A DNA stretch of 64,000 nt from Anaerofustis stercorihominis (lineage in GTDB: Bacteria; Bacillota; Clostridia; Eubacteriales; Anaerofustaceae), in the NCBI RefSeq assembly GCF_024623185.1, contig NZ_JANJZK010000010.1:1-64000 (forward strand), written 5' to 3'. The translations under genes were made by a program, and so were the position numbers. Below, piece after piece: positions 35,328-44,327 of the stretch. Each line of letters starts with the position of its first letter. The stretch's first letter is position 1. Under the pieces are notes generated by a model. The model was not told the origin of the DNA, searched no databases, and was given only the letters and a program-made list of their open reading frames with translations.

Positions 35328-35549
35328 TTACATAATATCATAATCAGTATATCCGCTTTCATTAGAGCTTGGCATAATAACAGCTAAAAGGATATACAAA
35401 ATAATCGCAGGAAAACTATGAACAAACAATCCAAGAATTATATAAATAAGTCTCACAACTGACGCATCTACGCCTAAAAAATCCGCAAAGCCGTTTAAGA
35501 CCCCGCATATCATAGCTCCGTTTTTCTTTTTGTAAAGCTTTTTCTTCAT
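35328..35549 (-). CDS. PspC-domain membrane protein (copy 2)
   Basis: This protein of 73 residues aligns along its whole length with copy 1 at 35092-35313 (shared KKNGAMI, GVL, VRLIYIILG and the GYxDYxI tail). It has one PspC domain with two membrane helices. It is first in the pair and probably carries the promoter in the 150-bp gap upstream. A function beyond envelope-associated is not supported. Confidence 0.9.
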   Translation of the reverse strand: MKKKLYKKKNGAMICGVLNGFADFLGVDASVVRLIYIILGLFVHSFPAIILYILLAVIMPSSNESGYTDYDIM

Positions 35550-35703
35550 TGACTCCCTAATCCTTATTTATCTTATACTGTCATAATATATAATATACAT
35601 TATTTGGTGATTATTATATCATTAAAATTTTATTAAAACAAGCATATATTTTGATGTACAAAGTAATAAAGGCATTAAAGCAGAAATATTTTATAATATC
35701 ATA

Positions 35704-36333
35704 TTAAAACGAATTTAAGTATTCATTTAGTAACTCATAAAATTTACCTACATGGACACCGTCAACAAAAGAGTGGTGAGCATGGACGGACATAGGTATA
35801 ATTAATTTCCCCCCTTTTAACTCATATTTACCAAAGTCAAAAATAGGTACTGCATTATTTTTATTTCCTGAATTTGTGTGAGATATATTTAAAAAAGAAA
35901 TCCACGGGAAAGGAGAAAACTGAAATATATCATTCCCCGGAGGAGATACAAAATATTCTTCTTGTTTATTTGCTTTCTCATATGCTTTTTTAACATATTC
36001 ATCTATTGTATCGGTAAGCTCCATATCTACCATTTTAAATAACTCTGTCTCTTTATTCAAATATGTAAAAGAAGTATCTATTTTATCGTATATGACAACC
36101 TTTTCGTCTAAAAATCTATACCTGAACTCTTCTATCTCGTTTGCACACTTTGCCAAAGCATAAATAAAAGCAATGGTAAAAGAATAATTATTACTTTTTA
36201 CCATACTTAAAAACTTTGTTATATCAACTTCAAAACTAACGCAGAAAAAGGGTTCTACACTGTTTCTAAAAATATCATGATGCATCTTCCTGTCCCAAGT
36301 ATTTAAATCAACTTCTCTGTAATTATTTGACAT
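35704..36333 (-). CDS. Chloramphenicol acetyltransferase family protein
   Basis: This protein of 209 residues starts at ATG 36333 with GAGGTAAGG close upstream; the 25 extra residues from 36408 are hydrophobic noise. It has CAT-family features: an N-terminal YREVDLNTWDRKMHHDIF, FPWISFLNISHTNSG, and the catalytic HHxxxDG in SVHAHHSFVDGVHVGKFYELL. The fold is a trimeric acetyl-CoA-dependent O-acetyltransferase. Many clostridial members have no proven resistance role, so chloramphenicol as substrate is uncertain. It stands alone. Confidence 0.8.
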   Translation of the reverse strand: MSNNYREVDLNTWDRKMHHDIFRNSVEPFFCVSFEVDITKFLSMVKSNNYSFTIAFIYALAKCANEIEEFRYRFLDEKVVIYDKIDTSFTYLNKETELFKMVDMELTDTIDEYVKKAYEKANKQEEYFVSPPGNDIFQFSPFPWISFLNISHTNSGNKNNAVPIFDFGKYELKGGKLIIPMSVHAHHSFVDGVHVGKFYELLNEYLNSF

Positions 36334-36371
36334 GACCTTACCTCTAAAAAATATTATATATTTGATTTTAC

Positions 36372-36412
36372 CATAAAAATAGCTTATGATAAAATATATT
36401 TCTATCATAAGC
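36372..36412 (-). terminator. Intrinsic terminator of the M24 peptidase gene
   Basis: A ten-base stem GCTTATGATA/TATCATAAGC with an 11-nt loop is followed on the minus strand by TATTTTTA. It lies 19 nt after the peptidase stop. Confidence 0.6.
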
Positions 36413-36430
36413 CATTCACTAAATAGTTTA

Positions 36431-37621
36431 TCAAAAAATATCTATTATATCTTTTGCTCCGCCGGTGACACATTCTCCGCCGTTTTTAGTTACTATAAAA
36501 GTCTCTTCGACACCGACTACTCCTCGGTTTTCCACTCCGTATTTAGGCTCTGCTGCAATGACCATATTTTCTTTAAGAGGTTCATCAAATCCATTTGCAA
36601 TGACCGGATAACCGTCAAGGAACAACCCAACGCCATGTCCTAAAAAAGATACTTTTCTATCTTTATAACCCATAAAATTCTTTTTTAAATCATTGCTTAT
36701 ACCATTTATGACTTCATTATAAATCTCGCTTGGTATACTTCCCACGGTAAGAAGTTTACTTACCTTGTCCAGTATTTCCATACATTCATGATGAAGTTCT
36801 CTCTCTTTATTTGAAACTTGCCCCTTAAAATTATAAATCTGAGCCTTATCCGTCTGGTATCCTTTATATATCGGAGAGGTATCCACAAAGACGAACTCAC
36901 CTGCATTCAGTTTATCCTCTGAACCTATAATGGGAATAACAGGACTTAACCCTTTCATTCCTCCCGGACCGTCATGATTTGTATTATAAAGAGAGTTTAC
37001 TCCAAAACCGAATTGCCCCATAGATCCCTCATTATATGGATTATAAAACCTTAAAAGACCGTGAGAACCTGCCTTAATAAATTCATTATACAACTCTCCC
37101 TGAAATTCTCTTTCGCTTATCCCCTCTCTTAAAAGTTTTGGAACCACCTCATTTAAAACATGACCATGGATTTCTCCGCATTTTTTTATACATGCAAGCT
37201 CATATTCGCTCTTAACGCTCAGTAATCTTTCCAGTATACTGTCCGCGTCAAAAAGCTTTTCTATATCAAAATATTTCTTTATCCTGTTCATGACTAGCAT
37301 ACTCATTTGAGACATTTCGATATAAGTTACACCTAAATTACTGCCAAAAAATTTAAGTATCCCGCCATATGATTTGATTTTATGAACTTCTTCGATGACC
37401 GCTTCATCTTTTGCTCTGTCATAATCTCTTCTGACGAATAAGTACGGCTTTCTTGATTTTTTGTTAAATATCAATAGTCCATCCTGCATCGTCCCCGTAA
37501 AGTAATATTGATGAACTCTGTTGATTATAATAACATTATCCCAATCCCCTATTTCATCCATCATATTTAAAAATTTATCTATTCTGTTTTTGCTTTCTTC
37601 TTTAGGTAATAATTCGTACAT
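36431..37621 (-). CDS. M24 family metallopeptidase (Xaa-Pro aminopeptidase-like)
   Basis: This protein of 396 residues has a creatinase/prolidase-type N-terminal domain (about 1-140) and a pita-bread metallopeptidase domain. Likely metal ligands are D in FVDTSPIYKG and TDKAQ, H in FLGHGVGLFLDGYP, E in IAAEPKYG and E in GVEETFIV. It would trim proline-containing peptides in the cytoplasm. The start at ATG 37621 is preferred (AGTGAG upstream) over GTG at 37633. It is transcribed alone. Confidence 0.87.
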   Translation of the reverse strand: MYELLPKEESKNRIDKFLNMMDEIGDWDNVIIINRVHQYYFTGTMQDGLLIFNKKSRKPYLFVRRDYDRAKDEAVIEEVHKIKSYGGILKFFGSNLGVTYIEMSQMSMLVMNRIKKYFDIEKLFDADSILERLLSVKSEYELACIKKCGEIHGHVLNEVVPKLLREGISEREFQGELYNEFIKAGSHGLLRFYNPYNEGSMGQFGFGVNSLYNTNHDGPGGMKGLSPVIPIIGSEDKLNAGEFVFVDTSPIYKGYQTDKAQIYNFKGQVSNKERELHHECMEILDKVSKLLTVGSIPSEIYNEVINGISNDLKKNFMGYKDRKVSFLGHGVGLFLDGYPVIANGFDEPLKENMVIAAEPKYGVENRGVVGVEETFIVTKNGGECVTGGAKDIIDIF

Positions 37622-37767
37622 AAATAATCTCACTTCACTGTTTATAATGTTATATTATGAAAATTTTGTTTTATTATAACTATTCTTTTATTTTATTGCA
37701 ATACCGAAAGTATATAAATAAATTATGAATAATTAAATATTATAGTAAATAAAAAAATGCAAATAAA

Positions 37768-37793
37768 CAAAAAGAACCTCTAAGGTTCTTTAA
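37768..37793 (-). terminator. Intrinsic terminator
   Basis: AAAGAACCT/AGGTTCTTT with a 3-nt loop lies directly downstream of the small HTH gene at 37795. Confidence 0.75.
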
Positions 37794-37794
37794 T

Positions 37795-38022
37795 TTATTT
37801 TTTTGTCCATTTAATTTCAAATCCGATAATATCGGCAATTTCTTTGACTTCTTTATATTTAATTGTACCTCTGGTAAGTTTATTTGAAATATTCTGAGGA
37901 GTTACATTAACGTCAGGATTTTTCTTATTCATTTCATCCGCTACATCTGTAAGAGTCCACCCACTTGCTGCAATATAAGATTTAATTTCATTTCTTATAT
38001 TATTTACTTCTTCATTATTCAT
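37795..38022 (-). CDS. Small HTH protein (XRE/lambda-repressor-like)
   Basis: This protein of 75 residues is nearly all one HTH domain: GWTLTDVADEMNKKNPDV, then TPQNISNKLTRGTIKYKE. It resembles the LLM-class phage-lambda-like repressors. It is divergent from an XRE regulator at 38231, and the 208-bp gap between them is the likely control region for both. The target genes are unknown. Confidence 0.7.
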   Translation of the reverse strand: MNNEEVNNIRNEIKSYIAASGWTLTDVADEMNKKNPDVNVTPQNISNKLTRGTIKYKEVKEIADIIGFEIKWTKK

Positions 38023-38090
38023 CTTAGCACCTCTACTAAACTATAGTATATAATTTTATACTTAAACGTATATTTTTATCTATTTAAGTA

Positions 38091-38119
38091 TTGACTTTTG
38101 TTTCATTATAGTGTAAGAT
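38091..38119 (+). promoter_or_regulatory. Promoter of the XRE gene at 38231
   Basis: TTGACT (38091-38096), 17 nt, then TAAGAT (38114-38119). This leaves a leader of about 105 nt before ATG at 38231. Confidence 0.5.
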
Positions 38120-38230
38120 AAAACTATAAAAAAACAAATATTACTATACCGTGTATTATAACATTTTTTTGATTAATATTACAAATATTAATTATATTTT
38201 ATTACTTAATTTTAATATAGAGGTAAAATT

Positions 38231-38620
38231 ATGGACACAAACTTAAAAAATATAGGAAATAGACTAAAAGAAATAAGGAAAAGAGAAAGATACACACAAG
38301 AAAATATTGCAGAGTTTGCAGATATTTCCACAAGCCATTATAGCCATATAGAAAACGGAACAACAAAACCTTCATTAAATACACTTATTAGAATAGTCAA
38401 TGTACTAAATGTAAGTATGGATGAAGTATTGGATATTGAATTAAATAAAAAGTCCTTATACATAACGTTGGAAGAAATAAACAAAATATTTAGAAACTGC
38501 AATATTAAACAAAGAAATCTATTAATAAACAATATGATTTATTTACAAAACAATAAATTTCCCGAATGTATTATAGAAGAAATACAAAATAGCAGAAAGC
38601 CTAAATGGCACAATAGATAA
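38231..38620 (+). CDS. XRE family transcriptional regulator
   Basis: This protein of 129 residues has an N-terminal XRE HTH (NIGNRLKEIRKRERYTQENI, then ISTSHYSHIENGTTKPSLN) and a C-terminal helical part of unknown role. AGAGGTAAA lies 5 nt from ATG. It faces a smaller HTH gene at 37795-38022. It is a DNA-binding regulator; no clear target is adjacent. Confidence 0.82.
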   Translation: MDTNLKNIGNRLKEIRKRERYTQENIAEFADISTSHYSHIENGTTKPSLNTLIRIVNVLNVSMDEVLDIELNKKSLYITLEEINKIFRNCNIKQRNLLINNMIYLQNNKFPECIIEEIQNSRKPKWHNR

Positions 38621-38730
38621 GTAAGTATGTATAATAAATACTTAAAATAAAACTAAACAATAAACTTCTGAGACTTTAGTGACTGAAATTTATAGGATTT
38701 TTATTTAGTTAAAACTCTAAATATTAAAAT

Positions 38731-38757
38731 AAAAAAGTCGCTTAAAGAAGCGACTTA
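38731..38757 (-). terminator. Intrinsic terminator of hydF
   Basis: AAGTCGCTT/AAGCGACTT with a 4-nt loop and a T run on the minus strand overlaps the hydF stop codon at 38755. It ends the hydE-hydG-hydF segment. Confidence 0.85.
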
Positions 38758-39939
38758 TAATTTTATCCCCAGCGGTTCTACAGCTCTTTTAAGTATCCCA
38801 TTCATATATGCAATCAATATCCCGTAGTTAACGATATTCACATCATTATCAACAGCATATTTTATCCTATGCTTCATTTCCTTTTCATTCAGCATACACC
38901 CTCCGCAGTGAATGACAAGAGCATATTTACTTAAATCTCTCGGGAACTCCGTTCCGCTTGAAAATTCAAACTTAAGGTCTTTACCCGTAAACTCTTTAAA
39001 CCATTTAGGTATCTTCTCGCTTCCGATATCTCCGCACTGTCTGTGATGAGTGCACCCTTCGCTAATCAAAATGGTATCTGAGTCATTTAGGTCTTTTACC
39101 TTTCTAACCCCGTCAATCAAAACATCTATTTCTCCTTTAAATCTAGCAAAAAGGATTGAAAATGAGGTAAGAGGGATATCTTTTGGGGTATCTTTATCCA
39201 CATTTTTGAATGCCTGAGAATCTGTTATTACAAGTGCGGGTTTTTCTTTTAGAGAATTAATCGTAGTCTTAAGCTCGTCTTCCTTACACATAATAGAAAC
39301 CCCGCCTTTATCCAGTATATCTCTTATGGTCTGCTGCTGAGGTAAAATAAGTCTTCCTTTCGGAGCCGCCTTATCTATGGGAATGACTAAAATGACCTTA
39401 TCTCCTTTATTTATTAAATCCGATACGATTACCTTTTCATTTTCCTTAGGAGTTTTCTTTGCAATCAACTCTTTAAGTTCTTTTATGTTTTCCCCGGTCT
39501 TTGCACTTACATATATAAACTCATTATTTTTCTTATCATCACTTAAAATATCCGCTTTATTCATTACGACGATATAAGGGATATTCTTTTCCTTTATGAG
39601 ATTTAAAAGTTCTTCATCTACATCTGTAAGTCCATATTCGCTGTCCAAAATAAGCAATGCTATATCCGTCTTATTTAAAACCTGATAAGCCTTTTCTATC
39701 CTCTTTTCTCCGAGACTTCCAATATCGTCAAGCCCCGGAGTATCGATTATAACAACAGGTCCCAAAGGAAGAAGCTCCATTGCTTTACTTATCGGGTCTG
39801 TGGTAGTACCTTTCACATCGGAAACTATTGCCAAATTTTGATTGGTTATTGCATTTATAATGCTGGATTTCCCTGCATTCCTTCTGCCGAATATACCTAT
39901 ATGAATTCTCTCTCCCTTTGGTGTATCATTAAGTCCCAT
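38755..39939 (-). CDS. hydF: [FeFe] hydrogenase maturation GTPase HydF
   Basis: This protein of 394 residues has an N-terminal GTPase (G1 GRRNAGKSSIINAI, G3 IDTPGLD, G4 NKAD), a dimerisation domain and a C-terminal [4Fe-4S] domain with the CxH...HCxxC set (EGCTHHRQCGD and IHCGGCMLN). HydF is the scaffold that carries the 2Fe precursor of the H-cluster and delivers it to HydA. It lies 9 nt after hydG. A matching functional HydA is not in the window. Confidence 0.96.
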   Translation of the reverse strand: MGLNDTPKGERIHIGIFGRRNAGKSSIINAITNQNLAIVSDVKGTTTDPISKAMELLPLGPVVIIDTPGLDDIGSLGEKRIEKAYQVLNKTDIALLILDSEYGLTDVDEELLNLIKEKNIPYIVVMNKADILSDDKKNNEFIYVSAKTGENIKELKELIAKKTPKENEKVIVSDLINKGDKVILVIPIDKAAPKGRLILPQQQTIRDILDKGGVSIMCKEDELKTTINSLKEKPALVITDSQAFKNVDKDTPKDIPLTSFSILFARFKGEIDVLIDGVRKVKDLNDSDTILISEGCTHHRQCGDIGSEKIPKWFKEFTGKDLKFEFSSGTEFPRDLSKYALVIHCGGCMLNEKEMKHRIKYAVDNDVNIVNYGILIAYMNGILKRAVEPLGIKL

Positions 39940-39948
39940 AAAATACTC

Positions 39949-41376
39949 CTATACCCTAAAGTCTCTTTTGCCTTCTCTTATGTTCTTTAAATTTTTTCTT
40001 ACTAGTTCTCTCATTTTATCATTTGGGATTTTTTCTATTTCTTTCTTAATAAGTTCATAACCGTCTTTTTTTGTCTTTTCGCTTGCATAATCTTCAAGAT
40101 ACTCGGCTAAAGTCATTATTGCATTAGGCTGACAGCAGTTTGCTATTTGTTTGCTTTTTACAAGCTGCATAAACCTATCCCCTGTCCTGCCCTCTCTGTA
40201 ACAAGCGGTACAGAAACTTGGGATATAATCCATACCAATAAGCCAGTCTACGACTTCATCGAGAGGTCTGTTGTCGCTGAGTTCGAATTGAGCCGAGTTT
40301 TCGTCTTCCTCTTCTCCGTCAGCATACCCTCCTACACTGGTTTTGCTTCCTCCGCTTATTTGAGATATACCAAGATTTAAAACTTTTTCCCTGCATTCCT
40401 TGCTTTCTCTGGTAGATATTATCATTCCCGTATAAGGAACCGCTATTCTAAGACACGCCACGATTTTTGCGAATGTATCGTCATCAATTCCGTTATCAAA
40501 ATCATCAGGGTCTATATCATCAGCACTTCTAAGTCTCGGAACTGATATCGTATGGGGTCCCACTCCTTTATACGCTTCCAAATGCTCTGCATGCATAAGT
40601 ATTCCGGTAAAGTCATATCTATATAGATTAAGTCCGAAAAGAACCCCTACTCCCACATCGTCTATACCGCCGTCCATTGCTCTGTCCATTGCTTCGGTAT
40701 GATATGCATAGTTATGCTTCGGTCCTGTCGGATGAAGCTCTTCATAAGCTTCTTTATTGTAAGTTTCCTGAAATAAAATATATGTACCGATACCCGCTTC
40801 TTTAAGCTTTCTGTAATTCTCCACGGTAGTAGCGGCAATATTTACATTTACTCTTCTGATAGAACCATTTTTATGCTTTATGGAATAAATAGTCTTTATA
40901 CTTTCCAAAATATATTCTATAGGATTATTTACAGGGTCTTCTCCCGCTTCAAGAGCAAGTCTTTTATGCCCTAGATCCTGAAGAGCGACCACTTCTCTTT
41001 TTATTTCTTCCTGAGTAAGCTTTTTTCTGCAAATATGTTTATTTTTATAATGATATGGACAATATGTACATCCGTTCACACAGTAGTTTGATAAATATAA
41101 AGGTGCGAAAGTAACTATCCTGTTGCCGTAAAATTCTTCTTTTATTTCCTTAGCAAGCTTGAATATCTCTTCATTCTTTTCTTCGATATCGCAGTCAAGC
41201 AATACCGTAGCCTCTCTGTGAGTAAGACCTTTTTTCTTCCTTGCTTTTTCAAGGATTTCATCAATCAATTTTTCATTATGTTTATTTTCTTCAGCAAACT
41301 CAAGAGTTTTTTGAATTTCTTCATCATTTATAAACTCTTCCGCTGTTGGTGACATTACGTCATATTTTATACTCAT
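39949..41376 (-). CDS. hydG: [FeFe] hydrogenase maturase HydG
   Basis: This radical SAM protein of 475 residues has CxxxCxxC in NYCVNGCTYCPYHYKN and the C-terminal auxiliary cluster site CTACYREGRTGDRFM that marks HydG over ThiH. It splits tyrosine to give CO and cyanide ligands on iron for the H-cluster. GGAG lies 7 nt before ATG. It is followed by hydF after 9 nt and preceded by the repeat region separating it from hydE. Confidence 0.96.
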   Translation of the reverse strand: MSIKYDVMSPTAEEFINDEEIQKTLEFAEENKHNEKLIDEILEKARKKKGLTHREATVLLDCDIEEKNEEIFKLAKEIKEEFYGNRIVTFAPLYLSNYCVNGCTYCPYHYKNKHICRKKLTQEEIKREVVALQDLGHKRLALEAGEDPVNNPIEYILESIKTIYSIKHKNGSIRRVNVNIAATTVENYRKLKEAGIGTYILFQETYNKEAYEELHPTGPKHNYAYHTEAMDRAMDGGIDDVGVGVLFGLNLYRYDFTGILMHAEHLEAYKGVGPHTISVPRLRSADDIDPDDFDNGIDDDTFAKIVACLRIAVPYTGMIISTRESKECREKVLNLGISQISGGSKTSVGGYADGEEEDENSAQFELSDNRPLDEVVDWLIGMDYIPSFCTACYREGRTGDRFMQLVKSKQIANCCQPNAIMTLAEYLEDYASEKTKKDGYELIKKEIEKIPNDKMRELVRKNLKNIREGKRDFRV

Positions 41377-41448
41377 ATTTTTTCTCCTTATTTACATTTA
41401 AATATTTACATATTAAATTACAAATTATTTTTTTAACACTGGGAGGGG

Positions 41449-41571
41449 TAGCAACTGTTCCAAAATTTTCGGGAAGAAAATTTTAGTAAATCCAGTTGCG
41501 TTCAAGCCCTAGTGGCGTTTGAACGTAAAGCCTTTTTGGGTTCTTTTGTGGCTTTGGACAAAAGAACCTCG
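41449..41571. repeat. Intergenic repeat, copy R3, running into hydE
   Basis: Three hairpins follow each other: GCAACTG/CAGTTGC around AAAATTTTC/GAAAATTTT (41450-41504), GTTCAA/TTTGAAC around CCCTAGTGGC, then GGTTCTTTTGT/ACAAAAGAACC (41539-41569). The last parts share the GGC, TTTTTGGTTCTTTT, AAAAGAACC layout of copies R1 and R2. The last 60 bases are translated as the C-terminal tail of hydE. Confidence 0.6.
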
Positions 41572-42609
41572 CTCTCTAACATTATCTCCTCTGTCAACAA
41601 CGACCTCATATCCTATCTTTTTCATACTTTCCTTAAGATGATTTAAACTTTCCGCAGCTTCATCTCCTGTACTTACTTTTCCGTCATAAAGCATATATTT
41701 TTTTCTTACATTCATAGGAGATAAGTTCGGCATAACTACATTCGCCCCCGCCAAAATCCCCTTTTCTCTGCCCATTTTATCGATGGTTGCAAGAGAAGTT
41801 GTCGCGGGAAGGAGTACTGTAGGTATCATAAGCCTTATAATTCCTAAAAGAAACAATGTAAGTTCAAAACTTCCGTTTTTCTTATCTTTAAAAGGTGTAT
41901 CTTTGTGTGCTATAAATGGTCCTATCCCTACCATTTCCGGATTTAATTCTTTTATAAACAGCAAATCGTCTGCAAGATTTTCTGCACTTTGATAAGGAGA
42001 CCCCACCATAAATCCCGTACCGACCTGATAACCTATATCCTTTAAATCATAAAGACATTTTTTTCTGTTTTCTAATGACAGACTTGCCGGATGAAGCTTT
42101 GAATAATGATTACTATCGGCAGTCTCATGACGAAGAAGAAATCTGTTGGCTCCCGCGTCATAATATTTTTTATAGCTGTCATAACTCTTTTCACCGATGG
42201 ATAAGGTTATGGCACAGTCGGGATATGATTTTCGAAGCGTAGATATTATATCTACCATTTTCTCATCGGTAAAATATGGATCTTCACCTCCCTGAAGAAC
42301 GATAGTCCTAAAACCTAGATTATAACCTTCTTTTGCACAAAGAAGTATCTCTTCTTTTGTTAGTCTGTACCTATCCGCATTTTTATTTGAACATCTTATA
42401 CCACAGTAATAGCAATCATTTTTACAATAATTGGTGAATTCAATAAGTCCTCTTATGTAGACATCTTTCCCGTAATATTCTTCCCGCCTTTTCCTTGCGA
42501 GATTAAATAAATATTCATCTGTCTCTTCATTTCTGTTATTTATAAGATATATAAATTCATCTTTTTTTAAAGTTTGTTTATCATATAATTTATCGATTAT
42601 TTCTATCAA
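41509..42609 (-). CDS. hydE: [FeFe] hydrogenase maturase HydE
   Basis: This radical SAM protein of 366 residues has CxxxCxxC in NYCKNDCYYCGIRC and the HydE-type VLQGGEDPYFTD and LRHETADSNHYSKLHP. It helps build the dithiomethylamine-bridged 2Fe unit. The start is TTG at 42609, with GGAGG 5 nt upstream; the nearby ATG is out of frame. The last about 22 residues (from RERGSFVQ to TFKRH) are encoded by the intergenic repeat R3 and have no counterpart in usual HydE proteins, which end near the GYEVVVDRGD segment. Confidence 0.94.
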   Translation of the reverse strand: MIEIIDKLYDKQTLKKDEFIYLINNRNEETDEYLFNLARKRREEYYGKDVYIRGLIEFTNYCKNDCYYCGIRCSNKNADRYRLTKEEILLCAKEGYNLGFRTIVLQGGEDPYFTDEKMVDIISTLRKSYPDCAITLSIGEKSYDSYKKYYDAGANRFLLRHETADSNHYSKLHPASLSLENRKKCLYDLKDIGYQVGTGFMVGSPYQSAENLADDLLFIKELNPEMVGIGPFIAHKDTPFKDKKNGSFELTLFLLGIIRLMIPTVLLPATTSLATIDKMGREKGILAGANVVMPNLSPMNVRKKYMLYDGKVSTGDEAAESLNHLKESMKKIGYEVVVDRGDNVRERGSFVQSHKRTQKGFTFKRH

Positions 42610-42620
42610 ACATACCTCCG

Positions 42621-42651
42621 AATAAAAAATCTCATACCTAAAGCATGAGAT
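42621..42651 (-). terminator. Terminator-like hairpin in the hydE leader
   Basis: On the minus strand ATCTCAT/ATGAGAT with a 9-nt loop is followed by a T run and then directly by the GGAGG of hydE. It could end an upstream transcript or act as an attenuator. Confidence 0.5.
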
Positions 42652-42664
42652 AAATATACATAAA

Positions 42665-42751
42665 TTATTTTATATAAATTTCATCTTTACCTTTAGAATA
42701 ACGCTTCGGGTTTAGAACTATATTTAAATGCTCATTATCAGAACTTGTCTT
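42665..42751 (-). pseudogene. Possible C-terminal gene remnant
   Basis: An open stretch of 28 codons with no start codon ends at TAA; its translation ends LNPKRYSKGKDEIYIK, which reads like a protein C-terminus. A stop precedes it. It could be the remnant of a deleted gene or chance. It lies between the hypothetical membrane protein gene and hydE. Confidence 0.25.
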
Positions 42752-42812
42752 CTAACTTGCAAAAAGATTATAACACATAGGAATTTCATTTACAATGGAT
42801 ATAATTTGGCAT

Positions 42813-42845
42813 AAAAAGAAGAAGCCTTTTATATAAGACTTCTTT
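42813..42845 (-). terminator. Possible terminator of the glycyl radical operon
   Basis: AAAGAAG/CTTCTTT with an inner CTTTTATATAAG element lies 36 nt after the stop of the membrane protein at 42881, on the minus strand. The T run is only moderate. Confidence 0.5.
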
Positions 42846-42880
42846 AAACAATTTTAATTAAAGGATTTTATTAAAACATA

Positions 42881-43408
42881 TCAAATATGTTTTATTGCAC
42901 TTATTATTTTTTTAGTGTCCTCTTTATTAAGACACTTTCCGAAACGTATCTTCCTAAGTTTATTTTTCTTATTTAATATATTTAAACTTATCCTTCCTCT
43001 GTCGTAATAAAATATATATCTGTTATGCTCCAAGGCATTAAAAAGTATTAAGTCTTCAGAACTTGAAAATATCTTTTTTACTTTTTTTCTATCAACTTTA
43101 TAAGATGTAAAATTAGATTTTATAATCATTTCACCGTTTGATATCTTTATGTATTCATTTTCGCATACCTGACTTATAAAGCCCTTAAATAAAGGATAAA
43201 AAATCACCATAAGCCATATAAAAGCAACAAAACTTCCGGGAGATACAGCCTTTTGATAATTAAAAGACCAGTAAAACAATAAATATATTAACGATATGAT
43301 TAGTGACATACCAACAATAAATATAAATATCTTCTTTTTATTTCGTTCACTTTCAATATTTATATCCACTTCATTTCCATTGGAAATGATATTTACCCTG
43401 CTATTCAT
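42881..43408 (-). CDS. Hypothetical two-helix membrane protein
   Basis: This protein of 175 residues starts at ATG 43408, which has AGGAGG 6 nt upstream; that site overlaps the end of the activase gene. It has two hydrophobic helices (IFIFIVGMSLIISLIYLLFY and VAFIWLMVIFYPLFKGFI), then a C-terminal cytoplasmic region like a small PH-type domain (YIKISNGEMIIKSNFTSY, then the DRGRISLNI strand). I recognise no named family. It is the last gene of the glycyl radical enzyme operon. Confidence 0.7.
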   Translation of the reverse strand: MNSRVNIISNGNEVDINIESERNKKKIFIFIVGMSLIISLIYLLFYWSFNYQKAVSPGSFVAFIWLMVIFYPLFKGFISQVCENEYIKISNGEMIIKSNFTSYKVDRKKVKKIFSSSEDLILFNALEHNRYIFYYDRGRISLNILNKKNKLRKIRFGKCLNKEDTKKIISAIKHI

Positions 43409-43410
43409 GT

Positions 43411-44322
43411 TTAACCTCCTATTTGACACTCTAAACCATTTTCTTCAAACATCTTTAAAATACTATTCATTTGATCATCTTTAGGAGGAGTTATATCTTT
43501 TAGTTCATACTCCTTTTTTAAAACTTCGTATTTATATAAACCAAGTCTATGATAAGGAAGTAAATTCACTTCATATTTATTTTTTAAACTCTTTATAAGC
43601 TTTATGATATATAACATATCTTCTTTGCTGTCATTTAAAGAAGGTATGACAGGAACCCTTATAATGATATTTTTATTATGTTCATCAAGATATCTTAGAT
43701 TATCATGGATTTTATTATTGTCCACTCCCGTCAGCCTTTTATGTTTATCATTATCGACAGCCTTGATATCAAACAAAAATAAATCCACATACTTCATTAT
43801 TTTATTGATATTTTCTTTACTAACATATCCCGTCGTTTCGATTGCCGTATTTATATCACGGGATTTTAATCTCTTTAAAATTTCATATGCCGCTTCAAAC
43901 TGAAATAAAGGTTCTCCTCCCGAAAGAGTTACTCCTCCCTTTGAGGTTTCATAAAAAATTTTATCTTCCATACATTTAGTAATGATTTCATCTATGGATA
44001 AATTTTTGCCATATACTCTAAGAGCAGTAGCGTAGCAGTTATCTACACACAGCATACATTTAGTACACTTATCCTCATTTATATTTATACCTTCTTTATC
44101 AACGGTTATTGCACCCTTGGGACAAACTTTTTTGCAGTTCAAATCTCCGATACATTTATCTTTAAAATAAACGATTTTAGGTTCTAATAATTGTGATTCG
44201 GGATTTGCACACCATGGACATCTTAATGGGCAGCCTTTTAAAAATACAACCGTCCTTATACCGGGACCGTCATGTATACTATATTTTTGTATATCAAATA
44301 TAACAGCCGATTTTTCTCCCAT
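43411..44322 (-). CDS. Glycyl radical enzyme activating protein
   Basis: This radical SAM protein of 303 residues has the intact motif GPGIRTVVFLKG followed by CPLRCPWC. A ferredoxin insert with two [4Fe-4S] sets (CIGDLNCKKVCPKGA and CTKCMLCVDNCYATA), the SAM-binding SGGEPLF, LFDIKAV with D and K, and the RVPVIPSLND Arg are all present. It removes a hydrogen atom from the glycine of its partner, clearly the enzyme at 47312 in the same operon. It starts 5 nt after the DUF362 gene. The degenerate relative is at 9700-10584. Confidence 0.95.
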   Translation of the reverse strand: MGEKSAVIFDIQKYSIHDGPGIRTVVFLKGCPLRCPWCANPESQLLEPKIVYFKDKCIGDLNCKKVCPKGAITVDKEGININEDKCTKCMLCVDNCYATALRVYGKNLSIDEIITKCMEDKIFYETSKGGVTLSGGEPLFQFEAAYEILKRLKSRDINTAIETTGYVSKENINKIMKYVDLFLFDIKAVDNDKHKRLTGVDNNKIHDNLRYLDEHNKNIIIRVPVIPSLNDSKEDMLYIIKLIKSLKNKYEVNLLPYHRLGLYKYEVLKKEYELKDITPPKDDQMNSILKMFEENGLECQIGG

Positions 44323-44327
44323 ATTGG

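Noticed and set aside
35704-36333. Confirmed antibiotic-resistance gene
   Set aside because: The catalytic motif places it in the CAT family, but many chromosomal members have other or unknown acceptors and no mobile-element context is seen.
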